Program-made: the position numbers and the translations under genes
Part shown: piece by piece, positions 9,397 through 18,434 of the stretch
How the letters are laid out: every line of letters begins with the position of its first letter
Numbering within the stretch: position 1 is the stretch's first letter
Notes under the pieces: generated by a model
The model's database searches: none
What the model saw: only the letters and a program-made list of their open reading frames with translations
What the model was told of the DNA's origin: nothing
Source: Planctomycetales bacterium
GTDB taxonomy: Bacteria > Planctomycetota > Planctomycetia > Isosphaerales > Isosphaeraceae
Assembly (NCBI GenBank): GCA_027459775.1
Contig: DAIDHE010000296.1
Location: 1 to 39,639, forward strand
Direction of reading: 5' to 3'
DNA length: 39,639 nt

Positions 9397-11628
9397 TCAG
9401 CGTCCCCGGGGTTTCGCCCGCGGCCGCGGCCGTCCGCGAGGCGGCTCGGGGTCGGCCGCGCCGTCTTGCTTGCGATAGGTGCCGTCCTTGCGCGCCTGCT
9501 CGAGCACCTGCTCCCAGAGTTGGGCGATCTTGCCCTGGGGCTTCACGGCGACGGCCTGACCATTGGAACTCGTGGCCGACCCACCCCGCTCGCCCGCTCG
9601 CCCGGCATCGTCCGCCACGATCACCTTGGCATGGGTGATCTTGGGCAAAAGCAGCCGCTCGCCGATCGCCCACAGGCTGCTCGTGATGAAGTACAGACCC
9701 AGTCCCGACGGAACCTTGTAAAACATGAAACCCATGAACACCATCATGAATTTCATGACCTTTTGCTGCTGCTCGGCCTCAGGCGTGGTGGCCGGGGGCG
9801 AGAAGAGCTTGGTCTGGAAGAGCATCAGCCCGACGACGATGAAGGGCAAGATGTTGAACCAGTTGCCCAGGTCGATCCAACTGCCGAGCGTCGGCATGTC
9901 GAAGGGGAACCGAAAGAGCATGTCCGGGGCGGCGAGATCGCGGATCCAGAGAAACGATGCATGCCGCAGGGAAAAGCTCGTGTTCAGCGCCTGCCAGAGG
10001 CCGACGAAAATGGGCAACTGAATGAGCGCTGGCAGGCAGCCGGCGATGGGGTTCACGCCGTGCTTGCCATAGAGCGCCCAGGTTTCCTTGCCGAGCTTTT
10101 CCTTGTCGTCTTTGTGTTTTTCTTGCAGCTCTTTGATATGAGGCTGGAGCGCCTGCATTTTCTGGGCGGCCAGGGCCTGTTTGCGGCCGATCGGGAACAT
10201 GAGGGCCCGGACCAGGATGGTGAGCAGGATGATCGCGACGCCGTAATTCCCGCGCGTGCCGCCGAAGAGTTTGGCGATGCGCTCGGTGAGGCCGTACATG
10301 AAGCCCAGGGTGGGGGTGATCACGACCCGGGCCAGGTAGGCGGCGAAGGGGATGATCGAGCTCTTACGGTATGACGCCAGCCCCTCGGCCCCGTATGCGA
10401 CGAGGGCTTCGGGCGTCTTGGGTCCGGCGAAGACCTGGTAGACGTGCGTGACCGGAGTTCCCGGCGCGAGCTCGATCGGCCGGGACGAGATCCGCACGCC
10501 AATGTCGGCCTTGTGGGGCGCTCGGTCGTCCTTGTGCAGGACCATGGCGATCGTCCGCGCGTCCCACCGGTCCTCGGGCTTCGCGGGAGGGGGAAAAGGG
10601 GCGACCAAGGTGGCAAAGTATTGGTTTTCGATCCCGGCGAAGCGGATCGGGAGCGTGCTGTTGTCGATGGGCTTGTCGCGGGCCCCGACGACGTCGCTGG
10701 CCGTGTACGTGGCGACATCCACCGCGCCGCGGTTCATTTGCCCGAACACCAGCTCGCGAAAGGTGCTGGTGTACCACTCTCCCTCGATGCGGAGGCCGTG
10801 GGGACCGAGCAGGTTATAGACCACGGTCCGCGGCCGATCGGGGCTTTCGAAAGTGATCTCGACGTCGACGCCGTCGCTGTTTTTCCAGAGTTTGAAGGTC
10901 TTCTGGACCACGACGCCGTCGGCCGAGGTCGTGCGAAACACGACCGACTGCCCCTCGATTGGCTTGCCCGTGGCGGGATCGTCCTTCACGATCGCCCGCT
11001 TGATTGCCCCGGCGGGGTCGCGGACGACCTCCCAGAGGGTGGCATCCAGAAAGTCCTCGACGTTCGTGACGGCGGCCCGAACCTGGTCGTCGGGGTGGTC
11101 GGCGTCGGGCTCGGGGGTGGCGGGCGTGCCAGTCTTGCGGGCCGGCGTCAGCGTGAGGGCCAGCGACGGCGGCCAGACCGGATCCTGCCGGATGAGCTGA
11201 AGCGGCGACCGGTCCCGTTTGCGCTCGCCGAAATCGGCGTCATAGCGCGACGAGAGGACCGACTCGATCCCCGCCCCCTTCTGGGCCAGCCACACTTCCA
11301 GCCGATAGCCTCCGTCGGTCTTGTCGGCCGCCGAACCGAGCACGAGCTCGGAGACGTCGACCTCTTCGACCTGAGGCTTCTTGGGTAGGGCGGGCTTGGC
11401 GGTTTTTTCGGTCGGGGCCGGCGGCGAATCGGGGCCGGGGCTCTTGGCGGCGTCTTTCTTCGCGTCGGGCTGGTCCTTCTGAGCGGCCTCGGCCGCCGCC
11501 GCCTTGGCTGGCACGGGGGGCTTCTTGGGCGCGACGTCGTAGCCCAGGAACCGCATCACGGTGGGATAGAGCATCAGCCAGGCGAACGTGACCGTGACAA
11601 ACAGAACAAAACGCTTCTCGGTGCTCAT
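9397..11628 (-). CDS. yidC: membrane protein insertase YidC
   Basis: The 743-residue protein has the full Gram-negative YidC layout. A signal-anchor helix (residues 5-24) is followed by an Ala/Pro/Lys-rich linker, a large periplasmic P1 domain, and the conserved insertase core. The core begins near residue 440 with the segment NYGVAIILLTILVRALMFPI, whose Arg (about 473) is the hydrophilic-groove residue. A charged coiled-coil hairpin (KELQEKHKDDKEKLGKE) and NPIAGCLPALIQLPIFVGL follow. The C-terminal tail is basic and low-complexity (about 70 residues). The ATG at 11628 is chosen over an in-frame start at 11781 because the hydrophobic anchor follows directly, as in homologues; no strong ribosome site is visible. 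Confidence 0.95.
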   Translation of the reverse strand: MSTEKRFVLFVTVTFAWLMLYPTVMRFLGYDVAPKKPPVPAKAAAAEAAQKDQPDAKKDAAKSPGPDSPPAPTEKTAKPALPKKPQVEEVDVSELVLGSAADKTDGGYRLEVWLAQKGAGIESVLSSRYDADFGERKRDRSPLQLIRQDPVWPPSLALTLTPARKTGTPATPEPDADHPDDQVRAAVTNVEDFLDATLWEVVRDPAGAIKRAIVKDDPATGKPIEGQSVVFRTTSADGVVVQKTFKLWKNSDGVDVEITFESPDRPRTVVYNLLGPHGLRIEGEWYTSTFRELVFGQMNRGAVDVATYTASDVVGARDKPIDNSTLPIRFAGIENQYFATLVAPFPPPAKPEDRWDARTIAMVLHKDDRAPHKADIGVRISSRPIELAPGTPVTHVYQVFAGPKTPEALVAYGAEGLASYRKSSIIPFAAYLARVVITPTLGFMYGLTERIAKLFGGTRGNYGVAIILLTILVRALMFPIGRKQALAAQKMQALQPHIKELQEKHKDDKEKLGKETWALYGKHGVNPIAGCLPALIQLPIFVGLWQALNTSFSLRHASFLWIRDLAAPDMLFRFPFDMPTLGSWIDLGNWFNILPFIVVGLMLFQTKLFSPPATTPEAEQQQKVMKFMMVFMGFMFYKVPSGLGLYFITSSLWAIGERLLLPKITHAKVIVADDAGRAGERGGSATSSNGQAVAVKPQGKIAQLWEQVLEQARKDGTYRKQDGAADPEPPRGRPRPRAKPRGR

Positions 11629-11853
11629 GTGGAGGCGACCCTGGGGCCAAGAGGAATCCTGGCGAGTCCGGACCTTGGCGACCGAATCGCGCCCAGCGAG
11701 GAGTGATCGTGACCCCGATCGTGGACCATGGACACGCCGCTCCGACCGGCCGCGTGGGAGTGCCGCGGCTCGCACGGACATCCGTGGGGGAGCAGGCCAA
11801 TCGCGGAAAACCCCTCGAACGAATGGCTCGTTCCCGAGTGTGCAAGCACGCGA

Positions 11854-12666
11854 TCAGCGTCCCTGCCGCAGGCGATCACCCAGAAACGGTTCGAGGTCGG
11901 TAATGGCATGTATCTTCTTGATCGTAGTCTCAAAATCATACGGAAGCCGACGATACTGCAATCGTGCGCCCCGGGGAAGAGCCAACGGAACCTCGGCCGC
12001 CGCGCCGTTGGCTTGATTGTCGGGCAGTCCGTCGTCTAATAGGACATAACACGCCCGGTTGTCGCCGTCGCGCGGTTGGCCCACCGAGCCGACGTTCACC
12101 ATCACCTTCCCCTCGCCGAGCGCGTATTCGTTGTCAACCTCGTCGGGAGCGAAGAACTGATGGTTCTCCGTGAAAACTCCAGGCACGTGGGTGTGGCCCT
12201 GGAAGCAGTATTGGCCGATCAACTGAAACAGCCGCTCCATCTTGCGGTGGTTGTAGATATCCTCGGGAAAAACGTACTCGGAAAGCGGGTTTCGCGGCGA
12301 GCCGTGCACGAAGAGATAGGGCCCCATCCGATGCGACCGGGGCAACTCGCCCAGGAACTCCCAGCGCTGTTCCTTGCGGTCGCGGCCCAGCGGGCTGTCG
12401 AGCTGGTCCCGCGTCCAGAAAATCGCCTTCTCCGCCCCGATATTGAAACCCTCGGGGTCGAACATCGCCCCCTGGTCATGATTCCCCAGGAGGGTGATCG
12501 AGCACGACTCCATGACAAGGTCGATGCATTCGCGAGGGTTGGGACCGTACCCCACGATGTCGCCCAGACAGTACGTCTCGGCGACGCCCTGGCTCTTGAT
12601 ATCGTCGAGCACGGCTTCCAGGGCTTCGAGGTTCCCATGGATGTCACTGATCAATGCGCGACGCAC
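11854..12666 (-). CDS. calcineurin-like metallophosphoesterase (YfcE/ApaH-like)
   Basis: The 270-residue protein has all the metal-binding motifs of the calcineurin-like phosphoesterase family in order: [30 protein letters not shown] and QGHTHVPG. The presence of every metal ligand suggests an active enzyme. The family cleaves phosphomonoesters, cyclic nucleotides or dinucleotide polyphosphates, and the substrate cannot be told here. A GTG start at 12666 is preferred because GGAGGG lies 9 nt upstream and the conserved core begins at once ([11 protein letters not shown]). An ATG at 12705 would add 13 unlikely residues. It is divergent from tsaB across 190 bp. Confidence 0.88.
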   Translation of the reverse strand: MRRALISDIHGNLEALEAVLDDIKSQGVAETYCLGDIVGYGPNPRECIDLVMESCSITLLGNHDQGAMFDPEGFNIGAEKAIFWTRDQLDSPLGRDRKEQRWEFLGELPRSHRMGPYLFVHGSPRNPLSEYVFPEDIYNHRKMERLFQLIGQYCFQGHTHVPGVFTENHQFFAPDEVDNEYALGEGKVMVNVGSVGQPRDGDNRACYVLLDDGLPDNQANGAAAEVPLALPRGARLQYRRLPYDFETTIKKIHAITDLEPFLGDRLRQGR

Positions 12667-12856
12667 CGGGGAAAACCCTCCGTTCCTCACCGAGCAACGG
12701 CCCAATTGACCCGTTCAAGCTCGGTTAACCGTCTCGACCGATGATCCAACTCTGCGTACTTTGATTCTAATGACGAGCGTGAGTAAAGGATAGGGCGAAC
12801 TCGACCGGGCGGTCAAGTCCACGACGTCATGGTTTCAGGTCGCGGAGCGATGGTGC

Positions 12857-13576
12857 ATGAGGAATACACTCGCACTGGAAACGTCGACGGAGACCACGAT
12901 CGTGGCCGCGTGTTCACGTGACGGTCGCCGCGCGGGCGACTCCGCCACGGGATGCCGGCGCCACGGCCGCGATCTGATCCCCTTGATAAAAGCTATGTTA
13001 GGCCACATCGGCCTTGCGATCCGCGATCTTGAGTTGATCGGCGTGGGTCTGGGTCCTGGATCTTATACCGGCTTACGGATCGGTGTGACGGCGGCCAAGA
13101 CTTTGGCCTATGCGACTGGGGCGAAGGTCGTCGGCATTGACAGCCCGCTGGCTTTGGCGCGAAACGCCCCGGCGGAGGCGCTCGAGATTGCCGTCCTGGT
13201 CGACGCTCAACGTGACAACGTGTACGTGGCGGAATTCGGCCGGCTTGAGTCAGGGCTTCCGCTCGTCGCTCGGGGCGCGGGCCGGGTCCAATCGATTGCA
13301 TCGTGGCTCGCGGCTCGTCCGGCCGGCCAGCTTGCGATCGGGCCCGCGCTCGAATCGCCGCGAATCCGGGCGCGGATGCCGCCAGGTCTCATCAGCGTGG
13401 GCTGTGAGGTCAATCAGCCGGACTGGCGCGCGGTCTTGGATCTCGTGCTCGAAACCCATGAGACGGGTCGGCGCGACGATCCCTGGAGCCTCGAACCCCA
13501 CTATTCGCGTCCGAGCGCGGCCGAGGAAAAGCGCCTGGCCTCGCTCGCGGCCGCCGCGGGCGACGGCAAAAGCTGA
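12857..13576 (+). CDS. tsaB: tRNA N6-adenosine threonylcarbamoyltransferase partner TsaB
   Basis: The 239-residue protein belongs to the TsaB branch of the ASKHA fold. It starts LALETSTETTIVAACSRDGR and contains the diagnostic segment GVGLGPGSYTGLRIG (about residues 62-76) followed by AKTLAYATGAKVVGIDS. TsaB pairs with TsaD and, with TsaE and TsaC, makes the t6A37 modification of tRNAs reading ANN codons. The C-terminal half is shorter in motifs, as usual. It starts a plus-strand pair with the methyltransferase gene 9 nt downstream. The ATG is fixed by the start of homology. Confidence 0.92.
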   Translation: MRNTLALETSTETTIVAACSRDGRRAGDSATGCRRHGRDLIPLIKAMLGHIGLAIRDLELIGVGLGPGSYTGLRIGVTAAKTLAYATGAKVVGIDSPLALARNAPAEALEIAVLVDAQRDNVYVAEFGRLESGLPLVARGAGRVQSIASWLAARPAGQLAIGPALESPRIRARMPPGLISVGCEVNQPDWRAVLDLVLETHETGRRDDPWSLEPHYSRPSAAEEKRLASLAAAAGDGKS

Positions 13577-13585
13577 AGGAGCAAG

Positions 13586-14494
13586 GTGTTGGATCACTCG
13601 TCGCGACTCCAAGAGGGAGCGTCCGCCAGATCGGAATCGAGCGCCCCTGGCCTCGACCAGGCTCGCACCAAGTCAACGTATTCGTTGCAGTGGAACCGAT
13701 ACAGGATTCTTCGCCCGGACGAGGATCGGGCGACTTTTCGCAACCACACGGGGCTTGGGCCGGCCGACCTGGCGGGGGCCGTCGTGCTCGACGCCGGCTG
13801 CGGCATGGGGCGATACCTGCGCATCGCCGCGGAAGCGCCGGCGGCCCTGATCGTGGGGCTCGACCTGAGCCTGGCCGTCCTGGCCGCCCGCGACTCAACC
13901 CGCGACCAGCCCGCGGTCGCCGTCGTCCAGGGCGACCTCGCGCGGCCGCCGTTTCCACCCGGCGCCTTCGACCAGATCTATTCCCTGGGCGTGATCGACC
14001 ATACGCCCGACCCCGAGACGACCTTCCGTTCGCTGGCAGGCTTGCTCAAGCCTGGCGGCCGCATCGTGGTCTGGGTTTATCCCCGCGAGAGCCCGATCGT
14101 CGAGCTCATGATGAACGCCCAGCGCAGGGTTTCGACCCGGCTTCCGCTGGCGATCCTGGATCCGCTTTGCCGGCTGCTGGCGCCGGTGGGGGCCCTGAAG
14201 CGACGGCTGGCGGCGAGCCGGTTCCGCCCGATCGAGCGGCTCGGGGTCGCGCTTCACCTGGCGACGATCGGCGTCTCGATGCACCCCGATCCCGAGGTCC
14301 GCGTCTGCGACACGCTCGACTGGTATGCGCCTCGATACCTTTCGCGGCACACGCCCGAGGAAGTGATCGGCTGGTTTCGCCGGGCGGGGCTCGACGACGT
14401 GGTCGACCTGGGCCGCGACCCCATCTTTTACCACGCGGGTCAAGGGCGCGGCGTCAACATCGCCGGCCGCCGACCGGCGGTTTCCAGCGGCTAG
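13586..14494 (+). CDS. class I SAM-dependent methyltransferase
   Basis: The 302-residue protein has a typical class I methyltransferase core. Motif I is VVLDAGCGMGRYL (about residues 66-78), the acidic motif II region is VGLDLSL, motif III is VVQGDLARPPFP and the post-I segment LLKPGGRIVVWVYP closes the core. The first 30 residues look disordered, and the C-terminal third (from LPLAILDPLCRLL) is probably a substrate-recognition or membrane-proximal lid. The GTG start follows AAGGAG by 4 nt; a TTG one codon later would have better spacing. It sits 9 nt after tsaB and is probably co-transcribed. Small molecule, lipid or glycan substrates are all possible; nothing indicates which. Confidence 0.85.
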   Translation: MLDHSSRLQEGASARSESSAPGLDQARTKSTYSLQWNRYRILRPDEDRATFRNHTGLGPADLAGAVVLDAGCGMGRYLRIAAEAPAALIVGLDLSLAVLAARDSTRDQPAVAVVQGDLARPPFPPGAFDQIYSLGVIDHTPDPETTFRSLAGLLKPGGRIVVWVYPRESPIVELMMNAQRRVSTRLPLAILDPLCRLLAPVGALKRRLAASRFRPIERLGVALHLATIGVSMHPDPEVRVCDTLDWYAPRYLSRHTPEEVIGWFRRAGLDDVVDLGRDPIFYHAGQGRGVNIAGRRPAVSSG

Positions 14495-14531
14495 ATCCCG
14501 CCCCTTCGCGCCGGCACGGGCGCACGATCGC

Positions 14532-14561
14532 TTGCCGACGCGAACCCTCGAGCCGTATGAT
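14532..14561 (+). promoter_or_regulatory. candidate promoter for the DUF1573 gene
   Basis: TTGCCG (14532-14537, 4/6) and TATGAT (14556-14561, 5/6) are spaced by 18 bp in the 190-bp gap after the methyltransferase gene. Expected transcripts start about 115 bp before the ATG. Confidence 0.38.
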
Positions 14562-14684
14562 GAACGTGTTCGGTCCAGATGAGCCAGCGCGAGTCAGCCG
14601 GCCCTCTGGATTTTGGTCGTGCTCTCATCTCGGCGTCGTCAGAATCGTTTTGGATTGGGATTTCCCAAGGGAAGAGGATACACC

Positions 14685-15812
14685 ATGACGCGATGGATCA
14701 TCCTGGCGGTCGTCGTCGTCGGCTTGACGGGCGCTGCCACGTTCCTGGTTCAGTATGTTCCCGAATCGGATGGGGAACTGATCTCGCCCGTCGTCAAGGC
14801 GACCGGTCCGTCGCCCAAGGTCGACATCGCCCAGGAACTGACGTACGATTTCGGCATCATGTCCCAGGAAGACAAGCGCAGCCACACCTGGGTGGTCAAG
14901 AACGCGGGCGCGGGCGAGCTCGAGCTCTGGCTCGAGGGAAAACCGACCTGTTCGTGCACCGTCGCCGAGCTCGACACCGCGAAGGACGAACAAGCCGGCC
15001 CCAAGAAAATCGTCCACGTCAAGCCGGGCGACTCGACCAAGATCAATCTCGTGTGGGATACGAAACTGCGCGAGAATCACTATTCACAGTCGGCCACCAT
15101 CGGCACCAACGACCCGGCCAAGCCGAGCTTCACGATCGCCGTCCATGGGCTGGTCCATCCTCCGGTGATGGTTGTTCCGCCGCAGATGATCACGCTCGCG
15201 CAGGTTTCGAATGAAGACCCGACCCTCACGCGAATCGGCGTGTTCTCGCTCGACAGGCCGGCGACCAAGGTGACGAAGGTGACGACGTCGCGGCCCAGCC
15301 TGATCACGGCCCGGGCGGTTCCCTTCGGCGACGAGGAGAAGAAAGTCTTCAAGACGGCGTCCGGCTATCGGATCGAGGTCGAGATCAAGCCTGGCATGCC
15401 GCTGGGGCGATTCCAGGACGAGCTCGTGATCGCGACCGATCATCCCAAACGTCCCGAGACCAAGGTCACGATCACCGGAAACGTGACGGGCCCGATCAGC
15501 GTGGTGCCGGAACGGCTGCGAATGCCGAACGTGGTCGGCCAGCAGGGAGCGACCCGCGAGCTCACGCTTCTGGTTCGGGGCGCGGAAACGACCAAGTTCG
15601 AGGTTGCCCATAAACCCGACAAGGTCGAGGTCGCCATCACCCCGTCCAACTCGGGCGAGACCAAGGGCCGCTATCTCGTGACCGTCAAGGTGCCTCCGGG
15701 CACGGCCGCCGGCTGGGTCGACGATGAGATCATCCTCAAGACCGACCACCCCAAGGCGCACGAGCTCAAGATCCCGGTCAGCATCATCGTTTCGAACAAC
15801 AGCGCCAGCTAG
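14685..15812 (+). CDS. DUF1573 domain protein, exported and membrane-anchored
   Basis: The 375-residue protein begins with a short basic stretch and a hydrophobic helix (WIILAVVVVGLTGAATFLV), so it is exported or anchored by its N-terminus. Residues about 45-145 fit DUF1573: TYDFGIMSQEDKRSHTW, then the signature cysteines in KPTCSCTVAEL. Further Ig-like beta-sandwich repeats follow (GRFQDELVIATDHPKRPE, GWVDDEIILKTDHPKAHE). Such proteins are abundant in planctomycetes and often stand by cytochromes or peptidases, but no role is proven. The ATG at 14685 is supported by GAGGA about 8 nt upstream. The next gene encodes a multiheme lipoprotein. Confidence 0.85.
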   Translation: MTRWIILAVVVVGLTGAATFLVQYVPESDGELISPVVKATGPSPKVDIAQELTYDFGIMSQEDKRSHTWVVKNAGAGELELWLEGKPTCSCTVAELDTAKDEQAGPKKIVHVKPGDSTKINLVWDTKLRENHYSQSATIGTNDPAKPSFTIAVHGLVHPPVMVVPPQMITLAQVSNEDPTLTRIGVFSLDRPATKVTKVTTSRPSLITARAVPFGDEEKKVFKTASGYRIEVEIKPGMPLGRFQDELVIATDHPKRPETKVTITGNVTGPISVVPERLRMPNVVGQQGATRELTLLVRGAETTKFEVAHKPDKVEVAITPSNSGETKGRYLVTVKVPPGTAAGWVDDEIILKTDHPKAHELKIPVSIIVSNNSAS

Positions 15813-15870
15813 ACCGTAACTGCGTCTGGCGGCCGGCCGGCCCGACGCGCCCCCTCATTCGTGATTGGCC

Positions 15871-15899
15871 TTATCGCGGCGGCGACGGCACGCTATAAC
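15871..15899 (+). promoter_or_regulatory. candidate promoter for the multiheme lipoprotein gene
   Basis: TTATCG (15871-15876, weak) and TATAAC (15894-15899, 5/6) are spaced 17 bp apart, about 110 bp before the ATG of the cytochrome gene. Confidence 0.3.
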
Positions 15900-16009
15900 T
15901 CCCCCAGGATGCGTCCACGCGGGACAGGTGTGCTGCGCGCTCGAAAAAGCGCCGCGGTTCGCGCCACGGAGGCGCGGGGCTCTCCCCGAGACGCGAGGAT
16001 CAAACGATC

Positions 16010-17608
16010 ATGACCCATGGCGACCTTCGCCCCTGGATCTCCGTGAGCCTGGTTATTCTCGCGCTCGCCTACGTCGGCTGCACCAGTTCGCCCACGGAAC
16101 CGATCAAGAAAACCGCGACCCCGCCCACGCCGGCAACCACGCCCGCCACGCCGCCAGCAACCTCGACCAAGCTCATCGCCAACCTGGGCGACCCGGTCGG
16201 CGTCTTGATTGTCTCTGGCGAACGCAACGGCTATATGGAGCCGTGCGGCTGCTCCGAGGACCAAAGCGGCGGGCTGATCCGGCTCTACGACCTGGTCGAA
16301 AGGCTGCACCAGCAAAACCTACCGACCGCGTTCATCGATCTGGGGGGGCTGATCAAGAACCCGGCGACCGCGCGGGGGGGGTTTGAGCAGACCAAGATCA
16401 AGCTCGACTACGCCATCAAGGCGCTCGCCCTCTTGAAATGCAGCGCACTGGGGCTGTCGGCCGAGGATCTCAAGGTGGGTGTGAGCGAGACGCTGGGCTT
16501 GTTCCTGAACAGCCTGGGCGAGACCAGGATCGTGGCGGCCAACATCGAGCCGAACGAGGCTTACGCGTCGTTGTTTCGCCCGAGCGTGATCACGAGGAGC
16601 GGCCCCGTGAGGCTTGGGGTGACGGCCGTCACCGACCCGGCGTCGCTCGAGGGCCTGGCCGACCCCGAGCGCGAGGCGCTCTTGCCCAAGATTCTCCGTC
16701 CCGAGGACGCGCTTCCCAAGGTGCTCGCCGATCTGGAATCGAAGAGCGATTACCAGATCTTGATGGTGCAAGGGCCACCGGATCTCGCCCGCCGGCTCGC
16801 CGGGGCTTATCCCGGCTTTGACATCGTGGTCTCGACCTCCGAATTCCCCGACCCCTTGAACCACGATCCCGAGCTCTTAAACGGCGGCAAGACGATGCTC
16901 GTCACCGTCGGGCAAAAAGGGAAGAACGTCGGCGTGTTCGGCTTTTACAAGGATGGCGAGCAAGCGCCGAAATACCAGCTCGTCACCTTGAACAAGCGCT
17001 ACGACGGACCGGCGACCGCGATGAAGAAGCTGATCCAGACCGAGTATCGCGAAACGCTCAAGGCCGCCGGCATCGTCGAGAACATCCTCCGCCACGACCT
17101 GGCCTCGGCCCCGACGGGCAGCCGGTTCGTCGGCGTCGACGCCTGCAAGACCTGCCATCCCAAGACCGTCGAGCACTGGAAAACGACCAAGCACGCCGAG
17201 GCCTATGAGACCCTGCTCCACGATCCCAAGCCCAACACCCAGTACGACGCCGAGTGCATCCTCTGCCACACGACGGGCTTCGAGATCAATTCCGGCTGGG
17301 TCTCGGCCGACAAGACGCCGCACTTGCTCGGCAATCAATGCGAAAACTGCCACGGGCCGGCCTCGCGGCACGTCGCCGAGCCCGACAACCGCGAGCTCCG
17401 CAAGGCGATTGCGCTCACAACCGAACGGGCTGACCGAACCCGCCAGTGCCTCCAGTGCCACGACGAGGAAAACTCCCGCGAATTCGAATTCACCGGCTAC
17501 GAGAGCGAGATCCACCACAAGGGACTCGACGACTACTCCGACCCCAAGGTCCACAAGGGCGCCGCCGCGCAGGCGGTCGCCCCGAAAGCCGGCGCCAGCG
17601 GCCCCTGA
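16010..17608 (+). CDS. exported metallophosphatase-like / tetraheme cytochrome c fusion, probable lipoprotein
   Basis: The 532-residue protein has an N-terminal hydrophobic signal ending in a lipobox-like VGC (Cys24), then a Thr/Pro-rich linker. Residues about 60-370 resemble the 5'-nucleotidase/UshA-like metallophosphatase fold, with the family-typical segment GYMEPCGCSEDQSGGLIRL (75-93). The C-terminal part contains four CXXCH heme sites, at about residues 378 (CKTCH), 417 (CILCH), 444 (CENCH) and 480 (CLQCH), in a cytochrome c554-like context. It is therefore an exported electron carrier, presumably held to a membrane. The heme-rich end and the acceptor-like end are one polypeptide. The classic DXH and GNH metal motifs of active phosphoesterases are not obvious, so the first domain may be non-catalytic. 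Confidence 0.85.
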   Translation: MTHGDLRPWISVSLVILALAYVGCTSSPTEPIKKTATPPTPATTPATPPATSTKLIANLGDPVGVLIVSGERNGYMEPCGCSEDQSGGLIRLYDLVERLHQQNLPTAFIDLGGLIKNPATARGGFEQTKIKLDYAIKALALLKCSALGLSAEDLKVGVSETLGLFLNSLGETRIVAANIEPNEAYASLFRPSVITRSGPVRLGVTAVTDPASLEGLADPEREALLPKILRPEDALPKVLADLESKSDYQILMVQGPPDLARRLAGAYPGFDIVVSTSEFPDPLNHDPELLNGGKTMLVTVGQKGKNVGVFGFYKDGEQAPKYQLVTLNKRYDGPATAMKKLIQTEYRETLKAAGIVENILRHDLASAPTGSRFVGVDACKTCHPKTVEHWKTTKHAEAYETLLHDPKPNTQYDAECILCHTTGFEINSGWVSADKTPHLLGNQCENCHGPASRHVAEPDNRELRKAIALTTERADRTRQCLQCHDEENSREFEFTGYESEIHHKGLDDYSDPKVHKGAAAQAVAPKAGASGP

Positions 17609-17647
17609 TTCCCACCACCAGCCTCACGAAGAGCCAGGAACCCCTCC

Positions 17648-18004
17648 ATGCACGATGCGGAACCGAACGATTCGGCGACGTCCAGGCCGGCCTTCTTCTC
17701 GCGACTCGCACTCTCCGACCAGTATCGCGACGACCATCAGAACCCGGTCAACCATTTTCTCCACGTCGGCGTCGGCTGGCCGGCCGCGGCGATCGCGGTC
17801 GTGATGCTGCCCTTTCGGCCCGCCTGGGGCGTCGGGCTCTTCCTGGCCGCCTACGCCATCATGTTCTTCGGGCACTTCGTCTTCGAGCGCAACATCCCGA
17901 CCGTCTTCAAGCATCCCAGCACGCCTTTCGTCGTCGCGGCCCAGGTCGTCAGGCGCATGGCTTCGGGCCTCGTTCGGCTGGCAACGGGCGCTCGGGCGGG
18001 ATAA
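17648..18004 (+). CDS. DUF962/Mpo1-like small membrane protein
   Basis: The 118-residue protein shows the conserved pattern of the DUF962/Mpo1 family: YRDDHQNPVNHFLHVGVGWP with spaced histidines, two hydrophobic helices, then GHFVFERNIPTVFKHP. The fungal member is an Fe(II)-dependent alpha-dioxygenase acting on 2-hydroxy fatty acids; the histidines that could bind iron are retained here. The bacterial role is not established. It sits 39 bp after the multiheme gene. Confidence 0.8.
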   Translation: MHDAEPNDSATSRPAFFSRLALSDQYRDDHQNPVNHFLHVGVGWPAAAIAVVMLPFRPAWGVGLFLAAYAIMFFGHFVFERNIPTVFKHPSTPFVVAAQVVRRMASGLVRLATGARAG

Positions 18005-18056
18005 GCTGCCTCAAACCACGACGATCGTCACCGACCGAGCACCAGGAGCCCAACTC

Positions 18057-18389
18057 ATGGCCGACCCGATCAACTACGAAGACTTCGCCAAGCTCGAGCT
18101 CCGGGTCGCCCGGGTCGTCGAGGCCCGGGCCCATCCCAACGCCGACAAACTGCTGCTCTTGCAGGTCGATCTTGGCGACCGCCAGAAACAGATCGTCGCC
18201 GGCATTCGCGCCCATTACGAGCCCGAAAAGCTGGTCGGCAAGCTGATCGTGATCGTCGACAACCTCGCCCCCGCCATGCTCCGCGGCGAGACCTCGAACG
18301 GCATGCTCCTGGCGGCGACCTCCGGCGAGAAGGTCATCCTGCTCACCGTCGACGACCCCGAATGCCAGGTCGGCGCGAAGATCAAGTAA
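18057..18389 (+). CDS. free-standing tRNA-binding domain (MetG C-terminal / Trbp111 / CsaA-like)
   Basis: The 110-residue protein is a single OB-fold domain of the EMAP-II/Trbp111 type. The opening FAKLELRVARVVEARAHPNA, then DKLLLLQVDLGD, IVAGI and the closing SNGMLLAA are the family hallmarks. In many bacteria this domain is fused to the C-terminus of methionyl-tRNA synthetase, where it dimerises the enzyme and helps bind tRNA; here it stands alone, as Trbp111 does in Aquifex. The neighbours give no further clue. Confidence 0.88.
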   Translation: MADPINYEDFAKLELRVARVVEARAHPNADKLLLLQVDLGDRQKQIVAGIRAHYEPEKLVGKLIVIVDNLAPAMLRGETSNGMLLAATSGEKVILLTVDDPECQVGAKIK

Positions 18390-18434
18390 TCCATACACTT
18401 GCATTGTTACAAGATTCAGCTGGAGCTCGCGCTC

